64,000 nucleotides of DNA from the NCBI GenBank assembly GCA_944392465.1, contig CALXWR010000001.1, positions 1 to 64,000 on the forward strand, read 5' to 3'. The stretch comes from an uncultured Clostridia bacterium (GTDB lineage Bacteria; Bacillota; Clostridia; TANB77; CAG-508). The notes beneath the pieces were generated by a model. That model saw only the letters and a program-made list of their open reading frames with translations. It searched no databases and was not told the origin of the DNA. Below are positions 22,946 through 33,803 of this stretch, in pieces; the first letter of the stretch is position 1, and each line of letters opens with the position of its first letter. A program made the position numbers and the translations under genes.

Positions 22946-22978
22946 ATTATAGCCCACTTAAAAATATTTTTTTGTCAC
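22946..22978 (-). promoter_or_regulatory. Candidate Spo0A-dependent spoIIE promoter
   Basis: On the minus strand GTGACA (22978-22973) is followed 21 bases later by TATAAT (22951-22946). A 21-22 base spacer is the known oddity of Spo0A-activated spoIIE and spoIIG promoters in Bacillus. TGACAAA overlapping the -35 position matches the 0A box TGNCGAA at six of seven places. The start would lie about 200 bases before spoIIE. The 470-base gap around it otherwise holds only the family 2 repeat and the terminator at 23103-23138. Confidence 0.5.
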
Positions 22979-23102
22979 ATTTAATCCATAATATAAAAAA
23001 GTTTTTTACAAAATGTGATGTGTTCTTAATTTATATAATATTTTTTAACAATAGTTACATATAATTTTATCTCAAAATAGCATTTTTTTCAATATTTTGC
23101 AT

Positions 23103-23138
23103 AAAAATAGAACCTTATTTTTCAAAGGTTCTATTTTT
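23103..23138 (-). terminator. Terminator of the two-gene surface-protein operon
   Basis: The stem AAAAATAGAACCTT / AAGGTTCTATTTTT with an eight-base loop lies about 70 bases beyond the stop of the thioester adhesin gene. Confidence 0.85.
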
Positions 23139-23209
23139 ATATTGGTTATTATATTAATTTGAATTATTTTTTAATGCAATTATAGTTTGGAATTTTATGT
23201 TGCTTTTAA

Positions 23210-26200
23210 TTATTTATCTTTATTTGTTTTTCCTTTAAGTACTTTTCTTCTTATTAATACAATACCTCCAATTAGAATTGCTCCTATTGTAATTCCTAGT
23301 AGATAGTAAATTCTTTGCTCACCAAATGGTGGTAAAATTACTATTCTTTCTGCAACGTTTGCATCAACTTCTGATGCATCTGGTAATGATGGATCTTGGT
23401 TTCCAACTACTGAGTAAGCCATTCTTCTACCAGCTTCGTTTGATGTCTTAACTATTTCTACCATATTTGCATATGTTAAATCGTCTGCAGTATTTTCTGG
23501 TGTTATTTCTTGAGATAGAATTAACATCTTAGTAATGCTTTCTCCAGGTAGTAATGCTTTCTCTCCGAAGTTTGGTGTTTGGATTACATCTATAAATTGA
23601 TTTATATCTTCAGTTAAGTTGCTATTTACTAATCCTTGGCTAATTATTTCTTCTTTATTTATAACTGCCCAGCCGTTTTCTGAGTTGGTTTTTGTTCCGT
23701 CTTCGCTTTCACCATTTACCGCATTTGATGCATTGTTCATTGCGTTTGCGTCAAATCTTAGGTTGTTTTGTACATAATCTATAAGTTGATTTGTTGTTGT
23801 TGTAGACTCATGAGCTCCATCTGTATTTCCTAAGTAGTAGAAGTTTTTATTTGCTCCATCTATGTAATCTGTCTCACCAACATTCGTTACTTTTACTGCA
23901 TATGTTATTTGAACTGTTGCACCATGCATTATTTCTTCGTCCATTGTTAATTGAATTATACCTTTATCTGTACCTTTTACTATTGTATCAATTATTTCTC
24001 TATAAGAATATCTGTGTTTATCGTCTGTTCCATAATATGTTGGATAAATTCCTTCATAATCATCTTTTACAGCTCCGATATTATATTCTTTATGGTCTTG
24101 CCATAATGCATTATTTGCTTCAGCTGATATATCAAATAAGATATTGTTATTAGCAAGAGTAACTCTTACATTTGCTACTGATTTATCAATTTCTAATTGT
24201 GATTTTGGTCTTTCCTCTAAACCAAAGTCTAGATTTTGAATTACATAGTTACCATTTTGTTTATTATCTCCTGTGTAGTAATCTTTTGTAGAAGTCTCTT
24301 CGTTATTTTTTACTTCATCATCACCATCTGTTGTTTGTCTATCATACTCAACTTCCATTACGATTACACCAGTTTCTGCTACCATATTTGTATTAGAAAT
24401 TAACTCATTATATAGGTCACTCATTTGAGATTCACTATATGGTGTATCATTATATGATGGAACTTGATATGGTGATGCTAAAACTTCTGCTACATGGTTT
24501 GTTACATTGTCTTTACTATAGTTTATAACTGCTTCTCTTCTTGACCATATATCTTTTGCATCTGAGTAGTTATTTCCTGCTTCAGTTTCTTTATCAGTAT
24601 CATATATATCATATCCAAATGTTCCTGATTCATTTTGTTCTGCTGTATCTGTGTATCCAAAGTATGTTTCATCTATATCTGTTGGTCCATCTTGTGGTAC
24701 ACCATCTTGATATGATGTAGATTTAAAGTCTTGACCATTGTATGAAACTATATTTGCTCCTGTACGTCCTAGAGATTCAGTAGATAAAGCTGTCGCATCT
24801 GTGTCACCATATTTAAATCTTACTATATAATCACCTGGTATGAATTTTTGAATGACATATTTTCCACTTTCGTCTGTTGTTGCTGTTCCCCATAGCCATT
24901 CTGATCCATCTTCCAATATTTCAATAAGCTCTACATTAACACCTGCTACATCCTCTTCTCCTTCTTCTCTTATACCATCACCTATCATAGCTTTACCATT
25001 TGATTCATTTCTTTCATCTTCCCAAACCATACCATTAACTTCCCTTACATCATCTGGATTAACTGTTACATTTAATGGTGGTGCTTCGTCTGTATCATCT
25101 TCAAAGTTCTTCTCGTATTTTTCTCCTTCTAGGTCTTCTTGTTCTAAGTTACCTGGGTTAGAATCTCTATCTATGATACCTGCAATATCGTCAGGTCCTT
25201 TAGTAACACCATTTGGAAGTTCTGTATTTTCTCCATAGTATGTTGCATATCCATTAATTTCAACAATGTTATGTTTTGGAGTAGCATCATTATCAACTAT
25301 AATTTTTCCTGAATCATCTTTATTTACTTGGAATGTTAGATACATATATGCAGTTTCTCCAGTTTTAAGTTTTATATCTTCAAGTGCATGAATATATAAA
25401 TTCTTAAGTCCTTCTAGTTCTTTATTTGTACCTGGTCTATTTGCATCTACTTCTTCAACTGCTATTAATTCATCTTCATCATTAAGTGCCATGTATTTTA
25501 ATGCTAAGTTATTATTGTTATCGTCTATTGTTGCTTGTGGTTCAGCCATCATATCATAGTATTTTTCTGAAACTGTTTTATTTCCTCTTGGATAGTATTG
25601 GAATGTTATCCATGATAAGTTTGGTTTAAATGTATATTCTGCATCATAGTAATCTACAATTTCTTTTATTTGTGTCATTATACTCATTGATTGATTTGTA
25701 ATTGCTATTTGATATGTTGCATAAACTTCTAGTGGATCTCCTGGATGATCTGGTTGTAAATCTGTTCCGAATTGATAATCTGATTCATATACATCTCTGT
25801 TATATCCAATTCCATAGTAGTTATCATAGTCTTCCATTCTTATGTTAATATCCCAATAAGTATCATTATCTTGTCCGTCTTCACTATTTTTACTGTCTTC
25901 ATCTTCTTCTTTTCTCTTATCATAATCATATGTTAATGTTTTACCATTAATTTTAACTGCTGCTTTAAACATATCTTTTCTTAGTGCCGCATCAAATTCT
26001 TGTCTTCTCCATAATCCTAAGTTTACATAGTATTGACCTGGATATATTGGTTTATATTCAACTCCTGCTACAGTTACTGTTGAAGTATCATATTCAACAC
26101 TCCAAGGATCTGGTTCTTCGCTTTGTGGATCATTATCATTTATTACGAATTGATCATATACTGGATATAAATCTCTTTCAAAACTCTTTGGTGATCCCGT

Positions 26201-28366
26201 ATATGCTTGGATTTGACAGTCTTCTATGAATTGGAATTTTCTCCATGCATCTTCATCATTTCCTGCTAATCCACTATAGATTTGTTTCATAGCTTCCTCA
26301 TCAGGGAATTTCTTGTTTGCTGTAATATATTCTCTTACTTTCTTAGAAATCTGTCCTTCTGAGAATGTTTCTGTTTCATTTCCATTTTCATCAAAATCAT
26401 AACCATCTATTAGTTGTGTTTCTGTTTTACTGTATGTTCCATTATCATTTAATGTGTATCCCATTAAATCTCTTTGTGTGAATGTTGCATTATAATCACC
26501 AACTTTTCCTAGAGAGTTGCTTGATGGATAATTTTCTGGATAAGCAGTAATGTTAGAGAATCTCTTGTCAAAGTCTTGTCTTGAGATTTCTACACCCTCA
26601 TATGGATTACCACTATCAGCCTCTGTTCCTTTAGATGTTACATTCCATTCATTTGTATTATATAATCCTGCATTAACCATTGCTTCGACAGAATCATGTT
26701 GTCCATTTGCTGTATTTAAATATTCTGTTGGCAAATATCTTTGTCCATTATATTCAAATACTACATAATATTTTTTAAGTGGATCTAATCCTCTAAATAA
26801 ATATCTTCCTTGTTCATCTGTATATGTTGGATTGATTCTATGCATTAATTCTTCATCACTATCAGCAGCATTTTCGTCTGTTAGCAATTCTACAATGTTT
26901 CCATCTTCATCATATAATGTTACTTTTACATTTTTCATTCTTTTATCGATGTCGCCTTCTGTGTTGTATACACCATCTGCTTTATTCTCTTTTGTTGCCA
27001 TTGCATCTTCCCATACAATACCACCTAATTCCATTCTTATGTCTAATAAGTCGTCATCATTTGCTGGTATCTCTAAAGATGTTGTAAACAATTTTCTTCT
27101 TCCTAATAATAAGTTAGCAATGTTTTGAGCATCTATAGGCTGTAGCCATGAGTAAGCTGTACAATAGTAGCATGATGTTGTTGTTGTGTTTCCTTCACTA
27201 TCTGTACTACTATGCGTATGAGTAGAGTGAACATCATCCCATGAAATTTGATAAACTTTAGTATCCATTATACATACAGTTGCATATGCAGCCATCCATT
27301 TAAAATCTATATGTAACTTTAGAAAACTTACACTACCTGCATCTGTTGTAACCCCTTGGTTTGGATTTTTAATTTTTAAATAGAATTCATCCTCCCCTGC
27401 TGATTTTCCTTTAGGATATAATTGTTCTTTACGATCCACGAAAGAATTATCACCTGTATTAGGTTCAAAAAATGATAAATCATATTCTTCATCATTAACT
27501 ATATATTTTTCAATTTCTATTCTTTCTTTTATTTGTGCTTTACTAGAGTTATATCCTTTAAAATACATGTCAGATATTCCTCCAAATGCCACTCCTTCAA
27601 ACACACCATTTACGTAGTCTATTGAAAATGGTCCTATTACTAATGTGTCTGCATCCTTATCAACTAATACTTTTATTTCATCTAAATCTGTTTGATCGGT
27701 TGGATTAATTGTTGGTTGTTCTTGAGTTGAACCTTCTTGAGCCATCATATTATTAAAATATTCTTCATATCTTAAAGCTTCAGTATTTATTGCGTTTCCA
27801 CCAATAGCACCAGCCGAACCTTGCTCTAATGCAAAGTCGGTACCCCATAATGCCATTTGTTTCTCCGCTGACCAACTTCCTAATCCTGGGTATGTAAATA
27901 TATAAGTAGCATCTGGATGAGGAACTGTTAAATCTATATGATTTCCTGTGCACCATAAATATGGATAAGTAATTCTTCCATTATTTTCGAATTCTCTACA
28001 ATATTTGTGTGTTTGTGGCCATGCTTTTTTTGCTGTACTTTCTATAGAACCATATTTTAGTGCATCTGGTATTGGAAAGTTTCTGTTTTCTTCCCATAGT
28101 ACTATTCCTTGTTGCACACAATATAATTCTTTTCCACCAACAATAACATGATGGGCTGCAGGATACCATTCAATAAACACTCTTGCCTCAGTACTACCAT
28201 CTGAATTACTTACACTTGCTTCCGCTACTACCTCTATTGGTGTAGACGTTTTTGTTGTACCTGCAACATCTGCGGCAAGTGTCATTTTGCTTAGCATAGT
28301 AAGTATACATGTTGCAACACCCAAAAATATCACTATGAAAACCCTTTTAAGCAATTTGGTATTCAT
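23210..28366 (-). CDS. Large surface adhesin with N-terminal thioester domain and SdrD_B-type domains
   Basis: This 1,718-residue protein starts at ATG 28366 after GGAGGAAA. A signal peptide (about 1-31) leads into a thioester-type domain: LYCVQQG with Cys83 and the TQxA-like KQMALWG with Gln170, the pair expected to form an internal Cys-Gln thioester able to bond host amines. SdrD_B/Cna_B-like domains follow, with signatures such as GGIVWED and GMVWEDERNESNG. DUF11-like repeats come next. The C-terminus is VILPPFGEQ, a membrane helix (about 1685-1705) and a basic tail, that is, a sortase-like layout with no clear LPXTG. It follows the DUF11 protein gene by 20 bases and is surely in the same operon. 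Covalent host attachment is inferred from the family. Confidence 0.88.
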   Translation of the reverse strand: MNTKLLKRVFIVIFLGVATCILTMLSKMTLAADVAGTTKTSTPIEVVAEASVSNSDGSTEARVFIEWYPAAHHVIVGGKELYCVQQGIVLWEENRNFPIPDALKYGSIESTAKKAWPQTHKYCREFENNGRITYPYLWCTGNHIDLTVPHPDATYIFTYPGLGSWSAEKQMALWGTDFALEQGSAGAIGGNAINTEALRYEEYFNNMMAQEGSTQEQPTINPTDQTDLDEIKVLVDKDADTLVIGPFSIDYVNGVFEGVAFGGISDMYFKGYNSSKAQIKERIEIEKYIVNDEEYDLSFFEPNTGDNSFVDRKEQLYPKGKSAGEDEFYLKIKNPNQGVTTDAGSVSFLKLHIDFKWMAAYATVCIMDTKVYQISWDDVHSTHTHSSTDSEGNTTTTSCYYCTAYSWLQPIDAQNIANLLLGRRKLFTTSLEIPANDDDLLDIRMELGGIVWEDAMATKENKADGVYNTEGDIDKRMKNVKVTLYDEDGNIVELLTDENAADSDEELMHRINPTYTDEQGRYLFRGLDPLKKYYVVFEYNGQRYLPTEYLNTANGQHDSVEAMVNAGLYNTNEWNVTSKGTEADSGNPYEGVEISRQDFDKRFSNITAYPENYPSSNSLGKVGDYNATFTQRDLMGYTLNDNGTYSKTETQLIDGYDFDENGNETETFSEGQISKKVREYITANKKFPDEEAMKQIYSGLAGNDEDAWRKFQFIEDCQIQAYTGSPKSFERDLYPVYDQFVINDNDPQSEEPDPWSVEYDTSTVTVAGVEYKPIYPGQYYVNLGLWRRQEFDAALRKDMFKAAVKINGKTLTYDYDKRKEEDEDSKNSEDGQDNDTYWDINIRMEDYDNYYGIGYNRDVYESDYQFGTDLQPDHPGDPLEVYATYQIAITNQSMSIMTQIKEIVDYYDAEYTFKPNLSWITFQYYPRGNKTVSEKYYDMMAEPQATIDDNNNNLALKYMALNDEDELIAVEEVDANRPGTNKELEGLKNLYIHALEDIKLKTGETAYMYLTFQVNKDDSGKIIVDNDATPKHNIVEINGYATYYGENTELPNGVTKGPDDIAGIIDRDSNPGNLEQEDLEGEKYEKNFEDDTDEAPPLNVTVNPDDVREVNGMVWEDERNESNGKAMIGDGIREEGEEDVAGVNVELIEILEDGSEWLWGTATTDESGKYVIQKFIPGDYIVRFKYGDTDATALSTESLGRTGANIVSYNGQDFKSTSYQDGVPQDGPTDIDETYFGYTDTAEQNESGTFGYDIYDTDKETEAGNNYSDAKDIWSRREAVINYSKDNVTNHVAEVLASPYQVPSYNDTPYSESQMSDLYNELISNTNMVAETGVIVMEVEYDRQTTDGDDEVKNNEETSTKDYYTGDNKQNGNYVIQNLDFGLEERPKSQLEIDKSVANVRVTLANNNILFDISAEANNALWQDHKEYNIGAVKDDYEGIYPTYYGTDDKHRYSYREIIDTIVKGTDKGIIQLTMDEEIMHGATVQITYAVKVTNVGETDYIDGANKNFYYLGNTDGAHESTTTTNQLIDYVQNNLRFDANAMNNASNAVNGESEDGTKTNSENGWAVINKEEIISQGLVNSNLTEDINQFIDVIQTPNFGEKALLPGESITKMLILSQEITPENTADDLTYANMVEIVKTSNEAGRRMAYSVVGNQDPSLPDASEVDANVAERIVILPPFGEQRIYYLLGITIGAILIGGIVLIRRKVLKGKTNKDK

Positions 28367-28386
28367 TATCTTTTTCCTCCTTTCTC

Positions 28387-31300
28387 CTAATTTTTATTAT
28401 TTAGCACACGTTTTTTTATTTCATAAACTCCAAATCCAATTATTGCTATTACTACGAATGCTATTGAGGTATACATTACAATTTTACCTGTTACAAGTGA
28501 GAAAATTACATCAGCTTTTCCCATATCATCTTCTGTTTCTATCTTATTTGCTACAGTAGAATCTATATCTTGTAAGCCCAAATCATTATAACTTTCATAA
28601 ATCTCTGAATTGTTTGTAGTTGTTCCTAACATGCTTTCTGTTATTTGTGTACTAACTATAAGTTTAATTTCCTTTGATTCTCCCGGATTTATCTTTTGAT
28701 CTGATAAGCTTGAATTGTATATGTTTCCATTATCTGATAAGTACCAATCTGTATTAAGTTCTGTATTAAAGTCTACATTTTCTGGTAAATAATCTACTAT
28801 CTTATTTACATATCCTGGTACAGAGCCTTCATTTGTAACAACTATTTTGTACTCTATTACTGCACTACTCTTTCCTAGATTTTGTGATAAAACTTCAACC
28901 TTTGCAAGTTCACTATTGTTATATTCATCTACTCTTGTACCAATTGTTGGAGTGGTTAATGATATTTTATCAACATATTTATCTAGTCTTAAATCAAATT
29001 TGCTTGCTGTATATAAACCTATATCTATATCTCTTACATTTTCGTTATCAATTGTTAGTGTGTCTGTAATACCTGCTATTTTTCTTTCTCCATTAATAGT
29101 TATATTAACATCTATTGCATCTGAATTAAATCTTTCATTTACTCCTTCTTTTTGATATTCTGTTAAACTAAAGTTTGAAGAATCATATGCAAATACTACT
29201 AAATATTCTCCATTTTCCAAACCATTTAATTCATATTTTCCATCACTTGAAGTAGATGTTTGTATTGGTTCATTTGTATCTGGATTAGTTACAACATTGT
29301 TTGTGTTTTTATCTAACAATAGTACTGGAATATTTGCAATCCCGTTTTCATCATCGTCTCTTTCGCCATTCTGATTTACGTCTAACCATGCGGTACCTGT
29401 TATTTTGTACCCCATAGTTTCATTTGGACCACCCGAATTATTATGATTTGCATTCGGATCATATTCTATTATTGCTGTTACCTCATTTGATGTAATCGTA
29501 TTTACTTCGTCTGTCTCTAATGTAGCAGATGTTATAATTTCTTTGTCCTTTGAATTTGGCAACATATCTGCTCTAACTGTAATATCAACAACCATTTCGT
29601 AATCTGGCTGAAAATCAACAAATTTTATAGTAAATGTATTGTTGGTTATTCTGTCTAAAGTTTTTGTTTCTCCATTAATTGTATAGGTGGCTTTTACAAA
29701 ACTTATCCCATCTGGAATTGTCATTGTCATAACATTTGACCTTGCTACGGCATCTCCATTATTCTTTACAGTGAATCTATATGAATATTCTGTTCCTTCT
29801 TTTATATATTGCTCTTCTAGTTCGTTTTGAACTATACTCATATCTATTTCCGCTGCACGTAATCGATACATATTTGAATAATGCTCATCTACTTGATCTG
29901 CAGTAACAGTCATTAAAGTATCTAAATTGCCTGTAAATGTATCCACTTCAAATTCTATATACACATAACACATTGTACGCAAATCAATCAACTCGTTACC
30001 CGGATTTGGATTTTCTTTCAAATAAGCTGTCATACTATCTAAATTTCCAACATTTACAGTTATATTATTTCCATTTATATTAACTCCGCTTTCAATTTTG
30101 TCTTTAAAACTTACACTATCTGAATAATATACATTTTTTATCTTTAATCCCTCAGGTAAGTTTACACGAAGAGTTACATTTGATAAATTCTTGTCTAACG
30201 AAATGTTCTGAATAGTCACTTTATAATCAACTATTCTTCCTTTTCTTAATGTAACTGGCAATGTTATTTTTGATATGTTAGTAATTGCTAAATCTCCTTC
30301 TAATACTTTAAAAGTAAATGGTGTAGATTTTATTTCTCCATCAATATTATCTCCTATTAATGACACTATGTTTTCAACATCTTTATCTCCAGGGTAAACA
30401 TCTTCAGTAATAACCTGTTGTTCGCCATTATCGCCTGTTATAGTTGTTTTTTTCTTTCCTTTTTCAATTCTTAATTCATATCTTGTAGTTACAGTTTTAT
30501 CAACTGGTATATCTCCCAATTCTATTATCTTTTCTTTGTCAGCACTATCTTCAAAATTCAAGAACCCTTCTGGTATTCCTGTATGGACTGTTCCTTCTGG
30601 AGCTATTGCTTTTAATTTAGCATTTTGTATATCCTCGTCTCCGATGTTTTTAACTGTTGCTGTTATTTCTACTATTTGTCCTTCTCTTACTATGTCTGTA
30701 TCTGTCTCAAGCATTATCTCTGCTTCTGGTCCCTTTCCTGTAGTTACTCCAAGTATTGCAGATGTTTTATTTTCTGAAATTGTTCCTATTTCAGCTTCAT
30801 TATCAAAATATACTTTATACATTGTATATGCACTATTGTTGTTGCTTATATCTGCTGGCATATTGATATCATAATTAAATTCAAATTTGTCTCCAGAATT
30901 CATTTTGAATCCATCATTAAATACCATTAAGAATGATTTTGAAGCTGTTGTTGCCTCTTTGCTCCAACCATTGCTTCCATCATTTAAATTTCTTGAAGCG
31001 TTTGCATTATCTGAATAATATACTGTATAATCAGATGCGTTTAATCCAACTGTTCCAACACCTGTTGCTAAAGGTATTGTAAATGTTGAGCCTAATTCTT
31101 TATCTGAGTCTATTTCTTTATTTCCTTGTGCTGGAATTCTTCCAAGTACAGCTATATTGCTTATTTCGTTTGGATAATTATTTACTACTGCACCTTTTAT
31201 TGTTGCAACTCTATTTTGTGAGTTTGCATCAATGTCTACAGTTTTAGCTTCTCCTGATACTGATTGTACCTCTCCGGCATTATCTTTATAATTGTCGATT

Positions 31301-33426
31301 GCTGTTGAAGCTACTACTCCAGTAGGAGCTACTATATCAATTTCTTTTTCAAGTGTTCCTTCGTTCTTAGTTGCTACTTCGTTTCCGTTAGCATATTGCA
31401 TTATTATTTTTTCTGTTCCGCTTCCTGATAAAGTATCTAAAGTTAAATCTGTATTTAATACAACGATTGCTCCTTTGTATTCTGCATTAATTGCATATTT
31501 TGTTTGTGTACCTTCTATTACTACATTTATTACTTTATGTCCATCTTCATCTGTAACTTTTGCAGATTTTAATTTTAATCCGTTTGCTAGTAATATATTT
31601 GTACCTTTTAATTTAACATCTTTTATTTCTGAAGGTAATATTATTTTTAATACAGTATCTTTATATAATGCATTGTATACACTTGATGTATCAAGAACTG
31701 CTCTAATTTCCACATTTTCATTAGTTACAACTGTTGTTAATTCCTTTTTGTTTACTTCTAAATCTATTTTTGTTTCTGGCTCTTTTAAAACTATTTCTTT
31801 TTCTCCATTTGTAGTTGTTATATCTGTATGTCCTTCTAATCTAGCTTTTAGAGTTTTGAAATCTTTCATTTGGTCTTTTGAGTAATCAATATTTCCTTTT
31901 AATGCTTTTATTACATTAACTTCAAATTGACCTTCTGTTATAGGTGCTGAAGTTGTTATTGTAATTTTATTTGTTTCCTCTTTAGAAATATCTAATACAA
32001 ATCTTCCGTTTTCTATTTTTGTATCTTTATTTATTATTCCAATTTCTTTATTAGTATCATCTTTAACTGTGATGACACCATCTTCTCCAAGCATTTTATT
32101 AAATATATCTTGTCTTACTTCTATTCTTTTATTATATGCATAATCTTTTCCTGCAACTGTTGTACTACCTTCTGCTTTTTCTTCAGTAACAAAAGAATCT
32201 ACTCCTTGTACAAACTCAATTGCTGTTACTAAACTAGCACTATTTATTGTAGCTATATAGTTTTCATTATATTCTGTTTCTATTTTCTTTTCTGCATCAT
32301 AATTTGCATATATATAACCTTTACTTATATCATTTGGAACTTCCATAGCAAAATCTGCTATATTTCCAGCTTGTTTATCAAATTTAATTTCGGTTGTTAA
32401 AGTTTTTTCTGAAACAACTTCTGTAGTATTATATAATGTTACTTTTGATAATATATTTGAAGTTGTATTTATATTATTTGCTTTAGCATAATCATATATT
32501 TCTTTTCCTTCATATAAATATGTAAGTAAATATTCATCTTTAACATTCTTTTTCCATGATATTGAATCTGATAAATTATCTACATTGATTGTTACCTTTC
32601 CGTTTTCTGCATCATATGTATAATTTTCGTTAGTAAAATCTAAGCCTTCTGTTTTTCCATTTGTTGCTGACATAGATGTTGCAACAACTGTTACTGATGT
32701 AGGTTTCATAAGATTTATTTCTGGAACTGTAATTTCTAGGTTTGTATTCTTTATAGGTAATGTATTATCCTTAACACCTACATTTACTTTTGTTTGTACC
32801 ATTACTCCATAAATTCCATTTGTCGCATATGGTATATATTTAGTTGCTTCCGAGCTTATTTCTGCTTCTGCAGTTCCATTCCAAGAAAGTTTATTTGTAA
32901 TTTCTTTTTCTATTTCCTTTTCATTTCCGTTTTCATCAATATAAGTACCTGTAAATTTTGTTACAAACTCTTTATTAAAATGGTCAATAGATACATTGTC
33001 TGCATTTAGTAATTCAATAGGAAGTTCAACTACAATTTCAGACCCATTGTTTACTCTATCTAAAACTACTTTGTTATTTTGAACATCTATGCTTTGGATA
33101 CTGTCGTTTTTAATTCCATCTTTTAATTTAAAGTTTACATTTTGGAATTCAACTGTTCCGTTTTCTACGTATCCTGCTGTATTAACTTCAAGCTTTAGAT
33201 AAATCTTTGCCTCCTCACTATTTATATCAAATACTGTGCTATGCGATTCTCCATCAAAATAAGAATTAAACAAAACATTTTTGTTATTTGTTTTTGCATC
33301 TTGTTTGTTTAATTCATCGTCACTTGCTGCATAAGCAATAGTATATTCACCTAGTATTGTTAAGTTAGCACTAACTAGGATGATAACTAAAAGTACTGCT
33401 ATTAACTTTCTTACTAAACTGTTCAT
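28387..33426 (-). CDS. Large surface protein with DUF11 repeats and SdrD_B domain
   Basis: The start is ATG 33426, preceded by GGAGG (the in-frame ATG at 33438 overlaps that site), giving 1,679 residues. A signal peptide (about 1-34, ending near AYAAS) leads to a long beta-sandwich stalk with several DUF11-type units, for example NLSNVTLRVNLPEGLKI and GDAVARSNVMTMTIPDG. An SdrD_B-like domain (GTAWLDVNQNGERDDDENG) and a last DUF11 unit follow. A C-terminal helix and basic tail (KKRVLNNKN) end it, with no recognisable LPXTG. Its early NTAGYVENGTV segment also occurs, slightly changed, in the giant protein at 1-11622, so the stalk modules are related. It is the first gene of the operon and likely a stalk partner of the thioester adhesin. 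Confidence 0.88.
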   Translation of the reverse strand: MNSLVRKLIAVLLVIILVSANLTILGEYTIAYAASDDELNKQDAKTNNKNVLFNSYFDGESHSTVFDINSEEAKIYLKLEVNTAGYVENGTVEFQNVNFKLKDGIKNDSIQSIDVQNNKVVLDRVNNGSEIVVELPIELLNADNVSIDHFNKEFVTKFTGTYIDENGNEKEIEKEITNKLSWNGTAEAEISSEATKYIPYATNGIYGVMVQTKVNVGVKDNTLPIKNTNLEITVPEINLMKPTSVTVVATSMSATNGKTEGLDFTNENYTYDAENGKVTINVDNLSDSISWKKNVKDEYLLTYLYEGKEIYDYAKANNINTTSNILSKVTLYNTTEVVSEKTLTTEIKFDKQAGNIADFAMEVPNDISKGYIYANYDAEKKIETEYNENYIATINSASLVTAIEFVQGVDSFVTEEKAEGSTTVAGKDYAYNKRIEVRQDIFNKMLGEDGVITVKDDTNKEIGIINKDTKIENGRFVLDISKEETNKITITTSAPITEGQFEVNVIKALKGNIDYSKDQMKDFKTLKARLEGHTDITTTNGEKEIVLKEPETKIDLEVNKKELTTVVTNENVEIRAVLDTSSVYNALYKDTVLKIILPSEIKDVKLKGTNILLANGLKLKSAKVTDEDGHKVINVVIEGTQTKYAINAEYKGAIVVLNTDLTLDTLSGSGTEKIIMQYANGNEVATKNEGTLEKEIDIVAPTGVVASTAIDNYKDNAGEVQSVSGEAKTVDIDANSQNRVATIKGAVVNNYPNEISNIAVLGRIPAQGNKEIDSDKELGSTFTIPLATGVGTVGLNASDYTVYYSDNANASRNLNDGSNGWSKEATTASKSFLMVFNDGFKMNSGDKFEFNYDINMPADISNNNSAYTMYKVYFDNEAEIGTISENKTSAILGVTTGKGPEAEIMLETDTDIVREGQIVEITATVKNIGDEDIQNAKLKAIAPEGTVHTGIPEGFLNFEDSADKEKIIELGDIPVDKTVTTRYELRIEKGKKKTTITGDNGEQQVITEDVYPGDKDVENIVSLIGDNIDGEIKSTPFTFKVLEGDLAITNISKITLPVTLRKGRIVDYKVTIQNISLDKNLSNVTLRVNLPEGLKIKNVYYSDSVSFKDKIESGVNINGNNITVNVGNLDSMTAYLKENPNPGNELIDLRTMCYVYIEFEVDTFTGNLDTLMTVTADQVDEHYSNMYRLRAAEIDMSIVQNELEEQYIKEGTEYSYRFTVKNNGDAVARSNVMTMTIPDGISFVKATYTINGETKTLDRITNNTFTIKFVDFQPDYEMVVDITVRADMLPNSKDKEIITSATLETDEVNTITSNEVTAIIEYDPNANHNNSGGPNETMGYKITGTAWLDVNQNGERDDDENGIANIPVLLLDKNTNNVVTNPDTNEPIQTSTSSDGKYELNGLENGEYLVVFAYDSSNFSLTEYQKEGVNERFNSDAIDVNITINGERKIAGITDTLTIDNENVRDIDIGLYTASKFDLRLDKYVDKISLTTPTIGTRVDEYNNSELAKVEVLSQNLGKSSAVIEYKIVVTNEGSVPGYVNKIVDYLPENVDFNTELNTDWYLSDNGNIYNSSLSDQKINPGESKEIKLIVSTQITESMLGTTTNNSEIYESYNDLGLQDIDSTVANKIETEDDMGKADVIFSLVTGKIVMYTSIAFVVIAIIGFGVYEIKKRVLNNKN

Positions 33427-33458
33427 GACAACCTCCATTTTTTTACATATATACTTAT

Positions 33459-33487
33459 ATTATACGACATTTTTTCAGGTTTTTCAA
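33459..33487 (-). promoter_or_regulatory. Sigma-A-type promoter of the surface-protein operon
   Basis: On the minus strand TTGAAA (33487-33482) and TATAAT (33464-33459) are separated by exactly 17 bases, about 30 bases before the start codon at 33426. The rest of the 376-base gap up to 33803 is AT-rich; I see no other clear element beyond the GAGGTGAG site at 33793. Confidence 0.75.
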
Positions 33488-33803
33488 CACTTTTACGGCT
33501 TTTAAGCAACTTTTTATGTGTCTTGGCTAAACTTTTTTATATTTTTAGCCAAAATACCCTAATATCCAATATAATAACTATATTTTAGCATTTTTTCATT
33601 ATATTTCAATAAGTAAATAGATCTGCTTCAATTATATAGCTAATATCACTTTACGGAAGTACATTTTAAGAAGAAATATTAAATTTATATTACAAATTAA
33701 TAACATCTTTATTACTTAATAAATTTTATTATTTTAGTAACATTTTTACATGTTTATAATATTATATATAAATAATTAACATATATTATATAGAGGTGAG
33801 ATT

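Noticed and set aside
22766-22957. A 63-codon minus frame upstream of spoIIE
   Set aside because: It runs through the family 2 repeat, has no ribosome site, and other repeat copies do not keep the frame.
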